Below the pieces are notes generated by a model that saw only the letters and a list, made by a program, of their open reading frames with translations, ran no database searches and was not told the origin of the DNA. A stretch of DNA of 64,000 bases from NCBI GenBank assembly GCA_016584305.1, contig JACEEZ010009403.1:1-64000 (forward strand), written 5' to 3'. The position numbers and the translations under genes were made by a program. Source of the stretch: Chionoecetes opilio. Taxonomy: Eukaryota; Arthropoda; Malacostraca; Decapoda; Majidae. Below, one piece after another: positions 23,322 to 51,789 of the stretch; the first letter of the stretch is position 1; each line of letters starts with the position of its first letter.

Positions 23322-23508
23322 CCAGGCATGATGACAACATTATCATCCCAGGCATGATGACAACATTATCATCCCAGGCATGATGACAACATTATCATCC
23401 CAGGCATGATGACAACATTATCATCCCAGGCATGATGACAACATTATCATCCCAGGCATGATGACAACACTATTTTTGTTTTATAGCGTTGTCATCATGC
23501 CTGGGAAG
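23318..23508. repeat. 25-bp tandem repeat ending in its own inversion
   Basis: About six units of CCCAGGCATGATGACAACAT plus TATCAT (23320-23468), followed after TTTTTGTTTTATAGC by one unit in inverse orientation (GTTGTCATCATGCCTGGG). So the array can fold on its terminal unit. Confidence 0.9.
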
Positions 23509-23618
23509 CGTAACACAAGAGAACACAACAAAACACTTTTGCCACTTGTGTTGCAAAATGTTTGTGGAGAGATAAAACACAAAGGGGGGGCGGCGGAGGG
23601 GGGGGGGGGGATTAAAGC

Positions 23619-24183
23619 TTATATTTTTAATGAATAGAAAAAGTATGATATTTCGTCTGTATTTACTAATAACATGAAAGGAGATAAAAATATATGTTAT
23701 AAGATATAAAAAAGTGCCATGATTACACCTCCAGCTCCTTTCTCTTTATCACTTTAAACAACACTCACCGTCCTAGAATCAATGCACATGCACACTTATA
23801 CTTCACCATCTCTTCTTCACCGAGACTAATAAGTTACGAGCCGTCCGATACCAATCCTTTCCCTAATTCCTTCTGGATTCAAAGTTAGGCGTTGGGTTAC
23901 CAAGAACCATCGCAACGCCTAACTTTGAATCCAGAGAAGGAATTGGGAAGGATTGGTATCAGACGGCTCGTAACCTATTAGTCTCGGTGAAGAAGAGATG
24001 GTGAAGTATAAGTGTGCATGTGCATTGATTCTAGGACGGTGAGTGTTGTTTAAAGTGATAAAGAGAAAGGAGCTGGAGGTGTATCATGGCACTTTTTTTT
24101 ATATCTTATAACATATATTTTTATCTCCTTTCATGTAAATACAGACGAAATATCATACTTTTTCTATTTATTAAAGATATAAG
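23619..24183. repeat. Long hairpin: ~275-bp arms, 18-bp loop
   Basis: Arms 23619-23894 and 23913-24183 are reverse complements. The closing stem is AAAGTTAGGCGTTG / CAACGCCTAACTTT. The left arm has an extra ACTAATA-like insertion near 23670, and other changes are few. Non-coding, with no obvious transposon ends. Confidence 0.9.
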
Positions 24184-25240
24184 GGTGTATATAGATATTA
24201 GGTCCAGAAACGTCACGTGGCATCCTGTGGCCTGTCTATAAATAAACGTGACCTCTTTACGGAGAAAAAAAATCTGATACCGCCACAGAACCTCGTTTAA
24301 CCGGCATTTAAAACAACGGCAGCCTCAAAACAACGGCACTAATCGACCCAGGCTTTTTTTTTTTTATTTTTTTTTTTTTTTTTTTTTTTTTTTTCCCCAC
24401 TGGTAAACTCTGGCACTCTCTTCCTGTTTCTGTTTTTCCACTTTCCTATGACTTAAATCTTTTCAAAAGAAGAGTAACAAGACACCTCCCTCACTAAATT
24501 GGCTCACCCCACTTTTTTATTTTATTCTCTGACTGTCACTGTCTCTTCTCACGAACAAGGAAAACCTCTGCAACATAATTTCAGAGAAGTGTGATAGGTA
24601 TTGCGAGGGAGGCAAATTCCAAGAAACACTTCACCGCAGTTTTCCGCATGTAACCGTTTGAGCCCACGCACTATCTGTAAATAAAATTATATACAGACTG
24701 TGATCCGATAGACTAGAGGAAAGCAGTAGGTAAATGAAAGAACCACTGTCTTTCATTATTCCTACTGCTTGCCTCTAATCTACCCCCCTACCCTCCCACC
24801 CTGCCTCCCCCCCACTCCCCCCTCTAACTTTTCTATAAAAAAAATTAATAATAAAATTTAAAAAGTAGCGACGCCTGTGATTCCTTCATCTCGAACGAAC
24901 GATGGAGTCCATTTAGGATATCTAGTCGTAGCTTGCATGTCTTCTCTCCTCCAGGAAAAAGAATCTAAAAATATAAAGAGGGAAAAAAGAACAGGTCTGC
25001 TTCTTGCTAATCTCTCTGTCGTTTTGTATTCCCCTTTCCCTCTCTTCCCTTTAAATAACCACACGATCTACAAACGATTTCCTGAGGGAGAAATTGTCTG
25101 AAAAACGGATTTCCCAAATGATACCAAACAACCACGATTTTCCTGTAGATCTCAAAACAATACTTCAGAGAGAGAGAGTGTCCCCCCCTTATAGGCCCCT
25201 AAGTCCGAATTAAGGCTTAGGGGGACATTGTGGACAGGAA
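24184..25240. other. Non-coding region with poly-T and a small inverted repeat
   Basis: A T run lies at 24354-24393. An inverted repeat at about 24713-24777 (TAGAGGAAAGCAGTAGG pairing with CCTACTGCTTGCCTCTA) flanks a 9-12 base loop. No gene recognised. Confidence 0.5.
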
Positions 25241-25249
25241 CACAACCAA

Positions 25250-25304
25250 CATTCTCTCTCTCTCTCTCTCTCCTCTCTCTCCTCTCTCTCTCTCTCTCTC
25301 CTCT

Positions 25305-25345
<41 letters not shown>

Positions 25346-25390
25346 CTCTTCTCTCTCTCTTCTCTCCTCTCCTTCCTCTCTCTCTCTCCC
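25250..25390. repeat. (CT)n microsatellite
   Basis: CT repeat with CCT and TCT interruptions. Confidence 0.95.
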
Positions 25391-25540
25391 CTATGCGCTT
25401 TCGTATTCCACTCAGCTCCTTCTCTCCTCTTCTCTTGCGATCTAGCTCTCGTCTCCTTGTCACCTCGTCTCAATCCACTTGCATCATCCCCTCTTTATTG
25501 CTGTCGTATAGGTAGATTAGTAGTAATAGTCACACAAGCG

Positions 25541-25725
25541 GATTCTTGGGAGCTGCTCGATGCCTACCCGAGTATGTAAGGACGTCGCTGATTGGCTGAG
25601 GCTCCGAAAACCACTCATCACCCCCAGCCGTCGTGCTATGCGAGTAGTAGCAACAGCGAGTCTACACTAAGTAGGATTCTGAGCTGCTCCGATGCCTCCG
25701 TATGTAAGGACGTCGCTGATTGTGA
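25541..25725. repeat. Direct repeat of ~55 bp
   Basis: GGATTCT..GAGCTGCTC.GATGCCT and TATGTAAGGACGTCGCTGATT occur at 25541-25599 and again at 25673-25722 with small indels. Confidence 0.75.
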
Positions 25726-25949
25726 TGGCTTGAGCTATTTTTATTACTCAAGATGACCTAGGGGATATAGCGACGTCTACATACAGTTTGCATCGAGCTC
25801 CAGATACTAAAGTGAATAGAACTAGTTTGAGTAATAGTTGTAGTGGACTAATTTTGATTAATCAACGACTGAGTGGGATTAGCATGATTCGCAGTTTGCT
25901 GATTTATATGAAGTAGGTTAGATTATTGGATCACAGTCCTGTGATAGCA

Positions 25950-26715
25950 TATGCAGAGACTTAGATAAACATGAGTGGCAGTCAGATGCAGATGGAATTT
26001 AATATTGATAGTGCAGCGTTATGCATATTGTAAAGAACCTTAATAGATACACGCTGATGAAAGTCAAAGTAGTCTGATGAGGGGAGCAGTCATGATATAG
26101 GAATGACTAATAAGTTAGATTCATTCCAGAGTGTAAAGTAAGTGCGGAAGTTATTCTAAAGCTTTATCTGGCCCTAGTCAAATCTCAACTAGACTATGCG
26201 GTTCAGTTTTGGTCTCCATATTACAGGAAGGATATAGCCTTGTTAGAATCAGTGCAGAAAAGTATGACCAAAATTATTCAAGGGATGCGTAACTTTAGTT
26301 ATGAGGAGAGATTGAAGCTATTAAAGTTACACTCACTCGAGAGACGCAGAGTAAGGGGCGATCTCTGATAGAAGTTTTTAAGTGGATAAAGGGATTTAAT
26401 AAAGGAGAGGTAGGAAAAGTTCTTACGGCTAGTAACCAGGGTAGAACAAGAAGTAACGGATTCAAGCTGGAAAAGCGTAGATTTAAAAAAGAAATAGGGA
26501 AAAACTGGTTCACAAATGGGGTGGTAAATGATTGGAATGGACTCAGTAGACAGGTAGTTAGTGCGGAGTCATTAGAGACTCAGAGAGCTTTAATGGGAGT
26601 CTAAATAAATTCATGGATGGGGATGAAAGGTGGATGTAGGTAGTGTTAGGTAACAGGAACTACCACGTGTAGGCCTCACAGCCTCTTGTAGCTTCCTTAT
26701 TTCCTTATGTTCTTA
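25950..26715 (+). mobile_element. CR1-like LINE, 5'-truncated and frameshifted
   Basis: Broken frames carry typical RT C-terminal words: QMEFNID..SVMHIGKNNLN upstream, then KSQLDYAVQFWSPYYRKDI and LLESVQKSMTKIIQGM, EERLKLLKLHSLERRR and KNWFTNGVVNDWNGLS. The element ends in CCTCTTGTAGCTTCCTTATT and a TTCTTATG tandem tail (to about 26715). Several indels disrupt it. A 3' fragment of the same family lies on the other strand at 56219. Confidence 0.85.
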
Positions 26716-26755
26716 TGTTCTTATGTTTTGTTGTTGTTGTAGTAGCAGCTAGCAT

Positions 26756-26757
<2 letters not shown>

Positions 26758-26822
<65 letters not shown>
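26758..26822. repeat. (AG)n microsatellite
   Basis: About 60 bp of AG. Confidence 0.95.
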
Positions 26823-26890
26823 GATGCGTGTCGAGGAAACATTTATAACACTAATTATTAATTGATAAGTGCATGTCACTGTCCCTGGCA

Positions 26891-26891
26891 C

Positions 26892-26974
<83 letters not shown>

Positions 26975-27035
26975 ATATATATATATATATATATTATATA
27001 ATATATAATATATTTATAATATATGTATATATATA
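26891..27035. repeat. (CT)n then (AT)n microsatellite
   Basis: CT then long TATA runs, the latter self-complementary. Confidence 0.95.
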
Positions 27036-27294
27036 AAATACTAAGCTCATGGAATCAGTAGTTTCTTTTGTGGTGACGTGAATGCACTAAGGCTAATCTT
27101 AATCTTCCTTGCTTTCTGCCCTTAGCGACGGATTAACAGATTGGAAATAAGTAATATACATATCATCGAAGAGTTGTATAATTCCTTTACTCGTCTAGAA
27201 ACTGTTTAATGTATGAAACTCACTGCATACGTATAAAGTTACTATAATACAAGATACAAAGCTTACAAAAAATCCTCATTTACGTAGTCGTGAC

Positions 27295-27661
27295 CAGGGT
27301 GATCAATAACAATTGTATTTGTATTTGAACTGTATTAAATACAATTTAATGTATTTGTATTTGTATTTGTATTATTAGCATCCAGATAAAAAAGTATTTT
27401 GTATTTGTATTTATATTTGAATTTCGAGTCAATCATTTGACACAACACACACACCACACAACACCACACAATCAGAGAGAGAGTTTATACTTAGATTTAG
27501 GAAGAAATAGATTATGATTTAGGAAAAAAGTATTTGTATTGTATTGTATTTTTAGATTTAGGAAGAAAAGTATTTTATTTGTATTTGTATTTTGGAATCC
27601 CAAACGAAAGTATTTGTATTTGTATTTCAATTGTAAAAAGTCAGTATTTGATCCAACCCTG
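27295..27661. mobile_element. hAT-type MITE with perfect 8-bp target duplication
   Basis: 367 bp, flanked on both sides by GTCGTGAC (27287-27294 and 27662-27669). The ends are inverted: CAGGGTGATCAA on the left and TTGATCCAACCCTG on the right. The CAGGG ends and 8-bp duplication are diagnostic of hAT elements. The interior is a degenerate (TTTGTA)n repeat with no coding capacity. Confidence 0.9.
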
Positions 27662-28794
27662 GTCGTGACTGTGATGCTCCGTTTTCTATGAAATTTCCAT
27701 GTAAATTATGCTAAGACTTCGGAATTCAGTTTAACCCTCCCGGACTCCCAGTCGTGAAAGCTATTATCATATATCATAGTTTGCTGTATATTATGATTGT
27801 TCGTAGTATTTTTTTTTTTTAATGATTAATTTCGCCTTGACTTGTTTAGGGGAATCATCTTAAGACGCTAAACCTCTTTCTTATATTTCGTTTTATATTT
27901 CCTAAGATTAAGTATAGCTACCGTACATAACAGTGAAGTCGCCACCTGCAGTGAAGTCACCAGGCGCCAAATATTACGAATTATAGCATCACTACTGATT
28001 TGTATGTGCCACTGAAGATGTTACACAGTAGTTTATATCATGCCTGTATAATATACCCTGTTTCAGCGTTGTTTTATGCTTTGTATCTGCAAGTATAACT
28101 GTTGCGCATTTTGCTTCTCACGTTTTTCTTCGAGCGATGACAGACAGTAAACATTAGCTTTTCGGGCGACAAGACACAGACTTGCCAGATCTTTCAAACT
28201 TTAATAGAATTTATTTTCACGTTGGCAGAGGAATTTTTATATATCCAAGCATCTTCCGCAGCTAATATATAAGGCGTATTTTGTTGTGTCCTTCCGGAGT
28301 AAAATTATACTTATTTAAGCTCCGCCCCTGCTTGCCATCACAAAATACGATTGTAGCGCTGCCAAAGCTCTTTCTTGATGTTGCCGAGGGTAAAAGTGTC
28401 GTACACTTCATTACCTCTTGCAGAGGCTCAAGGAATATCGTTAAGGTTGACATTATTGAAGGCACAGCAAAGAGTAGTAGCGTGATTGTCCGTATTACAC
28501 ATCGATATCTAATTGTTTTGAGCTCTTAGAATAGCCTAGCATTGTTTTCTAACTCTATAGATGGACTTTATATTAAACTGAAATGTTTAGGGCGCTATGA
28601 ACTGTTATTTGAATTCATTTGCTACACAGCCATTTCACGATGTGCGTCGAGGATGTTTAATGCTTTCATGGACCTGTACGTATGTAGCTACGTGTACCTA
28701 CATCTACGTTTCACGATTATTCTTGCCTAAACCTAGATGAATGCTGGTTGTGATTCATCCTCCAGTGCATCTCCCCCGTTTAACATCCATGGGC

Positions 28795-29062
28795 GGTGTG
28801 TGGTGGGCGGGTGTGTGATGGACGTGTGGTGGGTGGGTGTGTGGTGGGCGGATGTATGATGGGCGTGTGGTGGGTGGGTGTGTGGTGGGCGTGTGGTGTG
28901 TGGTGGGCGGATGTGTGATGGGCGTGTGGTGGGTGGGTGTGTGATGGCGTGTGGTGGGTGGGTGTGTGGTGGCGGATGGGTGATGGCGTGTGGTGGGTGG
29001 GTGTGTGATGGGTGTGTGGTGGGCGGTGGTGGCCTGGGTGGTGGTGGGTGTGTGGTGGCCCG
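28795..29062. repeat. GTGTGGTGGGCG-type minisatellite (left arm)
   Basis: G/T-rich repeat of GTGTGGTGGGTGGGTGTGTG and GATGGGC variants. The mirror array lies at about 30395-30665 on the right arm. Confidence 0.9.
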
Positions 29063-30394
29063 TGGGTAGAGAGAGACCTCCTTACCGTGTTGGCGCTGAT
29101 TCAGACTGATGAAATGTTCGTATTCGTGCCCTGCGATAGGTTCTCTAAAAGCTTTCTTTTTGTTGATATAACATATATACCAAATTTATACATTTCTATT
29201 GCAAATGTAATATCACTCATGAATATATTAAGTATTTGACTATACTATAGCAATAATACACCAGTTTTGGTGCTAAGCCAGCAAGCATCAACGAAGATTC
29301 GGACACATTGAAAATTCGAGGATTGGGAATTTGTCCCAGACGTCGCTGGAGAATTTTAATATTTGTGACTTCTTACCTGTTAAGAGTCACCTACTCTACT
29401 CCTTACTACTCCTTACCTACTATTAATTAAATACAGTATCCTTTGCATGTCGTGCGCATGTAATGAATGTTGAATTGGATGAGAATTAAAGGAAAAGAGA
29501 AACATTTACGGGAGGATATTCTGATAAGATTTTCTCATGCGCGCGATCTGATTGGCCAGGCTCTTGAAACCACCACCCACCCCCACCACTGTATAATTTT
29601 TACAGGAAAAGAGTAAATTCCGCTGCCGGAACGACTCAGCTCAGTTTTTCTATGCATGCAAAAGAGTAAAAAAAAAGTGGGCGGAGCTTAAAAGAGTAAA
29701 TTTTACTTCCATGGGCATGGACAAAATACGCCTATATAAGGCGTATTTTTGTCCATGCCCATGGAAGTAAAATTTTACTCTTTTAAGCTCCGCCCACTTT
29801 TTTTTTACTCTTTTGCATGCATAAAAAAGAGCGATCTTTCCCCGGCGGGGAATTTACTCTTTTCCTGAAAAAATTATACAGTGGTGGGGGGGGGTGGGGG
29901 TTTTTCAAGAGCCGGGCCCAAATCAGATCGCGCGATGAAAAAAATTTTATCAGAATTCCCCCCGTAATGTTTCTCTTTTCCTTTAATTCTCATCCAATTC
30001 AACATTCATTTCATCCACGACTGCAAAGGATACTGTATTTTAAATTAAAAGTAGTAAAGTTAAGAGTAGAGAGTATCTTAAAAAGGAAAAAGTCACAAAT
30101 ATTAAAAAATTTTCCCAGCGACTCTGGGAAAAATTTCCCATCCCCCGAATTTTTTAAAGTGTCCGAACTTCGTTGATGCTTTCTGGGTTAGCACCAAAAA
30201 TGGTTATTTTTGTATAGTATAGTCAAATACTTAAAAATATTTATGAGTGATATTACTTTGCAAAAGAAAAAGATAAAATTTTGGGATAATGTTTTTATCA
30301 CACAAAAAAAAAGCCTTTTTTAGAACCCACGCAGGGCACGAATCAAAATTTCATCATCGAATCAGCGCCAACACGGTAAGGAGGTCTTCTCTCC

Positions 30395-30665
30395 CACGGA
30401 CCACACACCCACCACCACCCCGGCACCCCCCCGCCCCCACACCCCATCACCACCCACCCACCACCGCCCATACCCATCCGCCCCACACACCCCCCACCCC
30501 ACGCCCATCACACACCCACCCACCACACGCCCATCACACATCCGCCCACCACACACCACACGCCACCACACACCCACCCACCACACGCCCATCATACATC
30601 CGCCCACCACACACCCACCCACCACACGTCCATCACACACCCGCCCACCACACACCCGCCCATGG
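30395..30665. repeat. CGCCCACCACAC-type minisatellite (right arm)
   Basis: Inverted counterpart of 28795-29062, with different unit counts and C-run lengths. Confidence 0.9.
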
Positions 30666-31501
30666 ATGTTAAACGGGGGAGATGCACTGGAGGATGAATC
30701 ACAACCAGCATTCATCTAGGTTTAGGCAAAGAATAATTCGTGAAACGTAGATGTAGGTACACGTAGCCTACATACGTACAGGTCCATGAAAGCATTAAAC
30801 ATCCTCGACGCACATCGTGAAATGGCTGTGTAGCAAATAGATATTCAAATAACAGTTTCATAGCGCCCTAAACATTTCAGTTTAATATAAAGTCCATCTA
30901 TAGAGTTAGAAAACAATGCTAGGCTATTCTAAGAGCTCAAAACAATTAGATATCGATGTGTAATACGGACAATCACGCTACTACTCTTTGCTGTGCCTTC
31001 AATAATGTCAACCTTAACGATATTCCTTGAGCCTCTGCAAGAGGTAATGAAGTGTACGACACTTTTACCCTCGGCAACATCAAGAAAGAGCTTTGGCAGC
31101 GCTACAATCGTATTTTGTGATGGCAAGCAGGGGCGGAGCTTAAATAAGTATAATTTTACTCCGGAAGGACACAACAAAATACGCCTATAGAGACTTGTTT
31201 TACTTTACCTCTAATTTCCCTGAATTCCCCAGAGTGGCGACTCAACTGTTGGGTTAAAATACTAGCTGGCGACTTTACTGTAGTAGGTATAGTGAGGTCG
31301 CCACTCGGTTTTATTTTTGTCATTTGTTCATTTATAGCCCTAATATGACACAGATGAAGACACAAAATGACACAGACTTTCCAGATAGACCCTTCTAACT
31401 TTCCTGAAATCATGGAAGTACAAATGTAAGTATTAACGCCACCACACGTCTGTAAATAACAAAGAAACGTAGAACTGGCGACTTCACTGTTATCTACGGT
31501 A

Positions 31502-32885
31502 CTGATATTACTTCAAAATTAATAATTACATGCAATAAACTAGTTCTCACAGTGCCCCAGGTCACTCACTGGAAACTGCTTACTGAAATTACCTCCATCC
31601 AAATATAATACCCTGTATGGCCCTTACATAAACAAGGAGTAGACTGGCCATATGCTAGTTTATACAAGTCTCCCATAAATGTCAGCTACTCTGGTGGTAT
31701 AGAAAACGTTGCTGTGTCGCGGACTGGCAGGCTCGTGACTCAGAGGGGTGTCCTAGGGGGGGGGGGGGGGTTCCAAGGGAGTGGCGGGGGGGTGGGATGC
31801 TACTCTATACCCCCTCCCCCTTTGCAAGTATATTATTTTTTTGCCTCGTAACAATCAACAAAAACCTATATTGTTTCAGAGAGAAATCTTGTCATTAGAA
31901 ATCATGATATGCATAATTATTGGCTAACCTTCATCCTCCAATGCAAAACAAAATATAAAGATCATTCACGTCCTCGTTTTTGAGTCTGTGTATATTTTCC
32001 CTCTAGTAGAAATGCATCAACGTTTTCTTCATGATAATAGTCCTCACCATAGCAAACCAATCTCGCCATGCACTAAGGAGGTGGTAGACGCCAAAGTAAA
32101 TAAACTATAACGACTGATAACAGAACAAAATAGACTTAATATAATAAAATAGACTGTTAATATAATAAAATAGACTGTTAATATAATAAAATAGACTGTT
32201 AATATAATAAAATAGACTGTTAATATAATAAAATAGACTGTTAAGAACTATATATACTCTGGTAGACGTTGCAGCAAACCCAAGGGAGAGTCACGCATAC
32301 ACTCATATATTGCTGCTTGTTTTGCTATAGTATACCTTGCCACCACATCACCACGTATGTACCACCGTCATGGCTGAGCCCCGAGGATCTTGTGTGTGGT
32401 CCGCAAGGCACGACGCACTGGTAGAGGCCCTTGGGTGCTGAAGAAAGTTTGGGTCAGTGTCAGCCAGCTGTTGATCCTGCTCTCGTGATCACTGTGTAAA
32501 GGCTCCATTTAATTATTATTTTTCAGGGATTTTGCATGACAACCATTTGCATGACGTGGGTAGATAGATAGGTAGTAGGGAACAAGGTCTGGATAATTTA
32601 TTTACTGATTTAGACCTTGGTAGGGAAGATGCCTGGCGTAACCCAAACACTTCATGAACATTGAACAACGCATGATTTTCTTGGTAAAAGTTATATGTAG
32701 CTAGGATGCTTCGTATATACATTTCTCTAATTGTTTGTATTCTTATCTATCCATACCTATCTATCTATCTCTCTATCTTCTATATATCAATCTATCTGTA
32801 TATCTATACACACACATACACACATACGGGGGGTGGGGGGGATTAAGAGTGGAGAGATACATGTTAATGAATGAATGAATAAGCA
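31502..32885. other. Non-coding region with a 21-bp tandem repeat
   Basis: Contains a G run at 31757-31770 and five to six units of AATATAATAAAATAGACTGT (32137-32243), plus CTAT-type low-complexity DNA at 32750-32825. No gene recognised. Confidence 0.6.
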
Positions 32886-33882
32886 AAGGTGGGCATTCCG
32901 CAATTTTAGTCCGCAATTCCGCAACTTGCGGAATGGTAATTCGGTTGCGGAATTGCGCAATTACGGATGCCTGAAAAAATTGCGGAATTGCGAATTGCGG
33001 ACCGCCAAAATTTTTAAACGCAATCGCAATAACTTGCGGAATGGGTAATTCGGTTGCGGAATTGCGCAATTACGGATGCCTGAAAAAAATGCAGAATTGC
33101 GGGTTGCGGACCGCCAAAATTTTGAAACGCAATCGCAATAATTGTGACGGTCACCACCTTCAAAGTGGCAAGTGCCCGCGTGAACATAAGCTCCCACCAA
33201 ATATTGTGGAGACGACACTGCCAACTGCCAACTTGCCAAGTGTAGCACAGTCACTCAGTCAGTGCGTGCTGGAACTTGGGATTGAGAGCGTGTACGCTGG
33301 CCGAGTGTGTGATTAGTTGCCAACCTCCTCATGCTGAACCAGAAGAAGTGGGAGGAGGAGGAGGAGGAGGAGGAAGAGGAAGATTAGTAGATTACTTAGA
33401 TTAGTGATTACTAGCCAGTAGACTGTGAAGTGTAAGAGTAAAGAAAAACACTAAAAGAGACAAAGACTTAATTGTGAAGGACAAGTAACAAGTGTAGACA
33501 GAAACAGAATAGGAATACAGAAGTATTAAACACTAATAAAGAGTCTACAGACATTTTTTGTTTTAATTGTAGGTGTTTAAGAGTCTAGAGATGTTTAAGA
33601 GTCTAGAGACATTTTTTGTTTTAATTGTAGGTGTTTTGTTGTAATTGTAGGTGTCAAAATTAGTTTGCGGAATTGCGGAATTGCGGAATTGCGATTGCGA
33701 AAAGGCCTATCTGAAAAAAATTGCGGAATTGCGATTGCGGACGGGTGCAGGTCGGAATTGCGGAATTGCGATTGCAGACGGGTGCAGGTCGGAATTGCGG
33801 AATTGCGATTGCGGACTGGTGCAGGTCGGAATTGCGGAATTGCGATTGCGGAATTGGAAAAAAAATTGCGATGCCCACCTCT
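32886..33882. mobile_element. hAT-like non-autonomous element with GCGGAATTGCG repeats
   Basis: The ends are inverted: AGGTGGGCATTCCGCAATTT on the left, AAATTGCGATGCCCACCT on the right. AGGTGGGCA ends are common in hAT elements. The subterminal zones are tandem repeats, about 110 bp twice on the left (32900-33140) and about 54-bp GGTGCAGGTCGGAATTGCGG units on the right. Such subterminal arrays are typical hAT transposase binding sites. The middle (33140-33650) has no transposase. Confidence 0.65.
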
Positions 33883-34906
33883 GTGAATACGAATATCAAT
33901 GTCCTAGTAATACCACCACGATATGTACCGGTAGGTAGTGGACAGGTTTTTAACATACAGTAGTGAAAAAGTCTTCCCAGCTGACAGTGTCGTGCCCTCT
34001 AGGCTCTAGGGTGCAGTGGACACGCCGGCTGACAGCGACAGTTGAATCAGGCGCCCTGCTGTTCATGCCCTCGCGCTTAATGACATAATTAGGGCGGGTA
34101 GTTGGCACCTTAATTGACGAGGATGATTCAATAAATAAGGCAACCAAATACTTTAAGCTTCCTAGTACATATATGTTCATGCTATAAATGACATGGATAC
34201 CTTTGATATCATAAAATACAGCAACCGAAATATATTCATCAGTTATCATTGGAACAGTGTTCGAACCCTGCACCCCTACCTAGCCGCATGGAGTTATTTG
34301 TCACATTTAGTCATTTACTAATATTAAAAAGAATCAACCATCATTCAAGAGCAGTTGTTACCTAGAATTACAAATGTCCTATTGATACAAATGTGTTGTT
34401 AATGTGCAGTAATGTATAACATACGGAAATGTAGAGCCTTATATATGTGAGCATTGTAAATCACCCTAGAAGAACTTACATTTAAATCAAGAAAGATATT
34501 CTACCATGAAATTTATGTTTTTGATGTACTAATTTATAAGATTATGAAATGTGCAGCTTTATATATGAGAATAAAGCCGTCGTCAAGGCCAGCGCGGGGA
34601 TCGGGACGCAGGGGTAGCCAAGTTGCCAGAGTGAAAGAAGGAATTCTTGTCAAAATTTCCATCATTTATTAAACCATCAGCCTCGGTACGGCAATAGGCG
34701 CCCTTCAATGAGTCCAACTAACACATAAGTACCCCGGGAGTGTATAGAGTGCCTCAAAGTGACCCGGAAACCGAGGAAAACACCAGAAATAAGGAGAGTA
34801 GAATCAAGCAACCTTCCTTCCCTTCACTGAGTTCTGTGATTCACCGAGTAAGAGCAGAAAAAAATAATATACTCATCTCGGAGGCGTTTATGTGTCTTTT
34901 TCCACC
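33883..34906 (+). promoter_or_regulatory. Upstream region and probable 5' UTR of Rab35
   Basis: Gene-free. The last ~340 bases before the ATG are less AT-rich than what precedes (for example the GCGCGGGGATCGGGACGCAG stretch near 34592), compatible with a promoter and 5' UTR. No TATA box or initiator can be assigned with confidence. Confidence 0.35.
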
Positions 34907-51631
<16,725 letters not shown>

Positions 51632-51645
51632 CAAACACCCACTAG

Positions 51646-51789
51646 GTGAGGCCCTCCCCCCTTCTCTCTCTCTCTTCTTCACACTTTACATAATCTTAGG
51701 CCATTCCTCTGTAGCCAAGATTTAAGGGATGTTATCTTGTAATAGTCTCTTATGGTATTTATGACATCCATGTCACACTCCTCCTACAG
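51646..51789 (+). other. Rab35: Possible 3' UTR intron of Rab35
   Basis: ACTAG|GTGAGG lies 14 bases after the stop codon, and a pyrimidine-rich CACTCCTCCTACAG acceptor ends at 51789. A 144-bp intron is thus possible. A junction this near to the stop would not be expected to trigger nonsense-mediated decay. Based on splice words only. Confidence 0.4.

Larger units (their letters stand above)
28266..31186. repeat. 2.9-kb palindrome, arms of ~1.45-1.47 kb
   Basis: Left arm 28266-29737 and right arm 29739-31186 are inverted copies with almost no spacer (centre AATACGCCTATATAAGGCGT). Each arm itself has inverted ends: GGCGTATTTTGT near the outer border and ACAAAATACGCC at the centre, both followed inward by related GTAAAAT...AAGCTCCGCCC blocks. 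So each arm is one transposon-like element of about 1.46 kb, and the pair is head to head. The first ~600 bp of the right arm carry many homopolymer-type differences from the left arm, while the outer ~800 bp match well. No transposase frame is seen. Confidence 0.9.
27919..31501. mobile_element. TACCGTAG-ended MITE split by the 2.9-kb palindrome
   Basis: The left part (27919-28160) matches the left half of the intact element at 50601-51081, including CCAAATATTACGAATTATAG. The right part (about 31225-31501) matches its right half, including AACGCCACCACACGTCTGTA. The outer ends are inverted (TACCGTACATAACAGTGAAG and CTTCACTGTTATCTACGGTA). The 28266-31186 palindrome sits between the halves, along with some extra sequence on both sides. 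Confidence 0.75.

Noticed and set aside
28281..28529. 82-aa frame (and its mirror at 30929-31177)
   Set aside because: Identical frame on both arms of the palindrome, with no domain and no start or splice context. It is part of the element's non-coding end.
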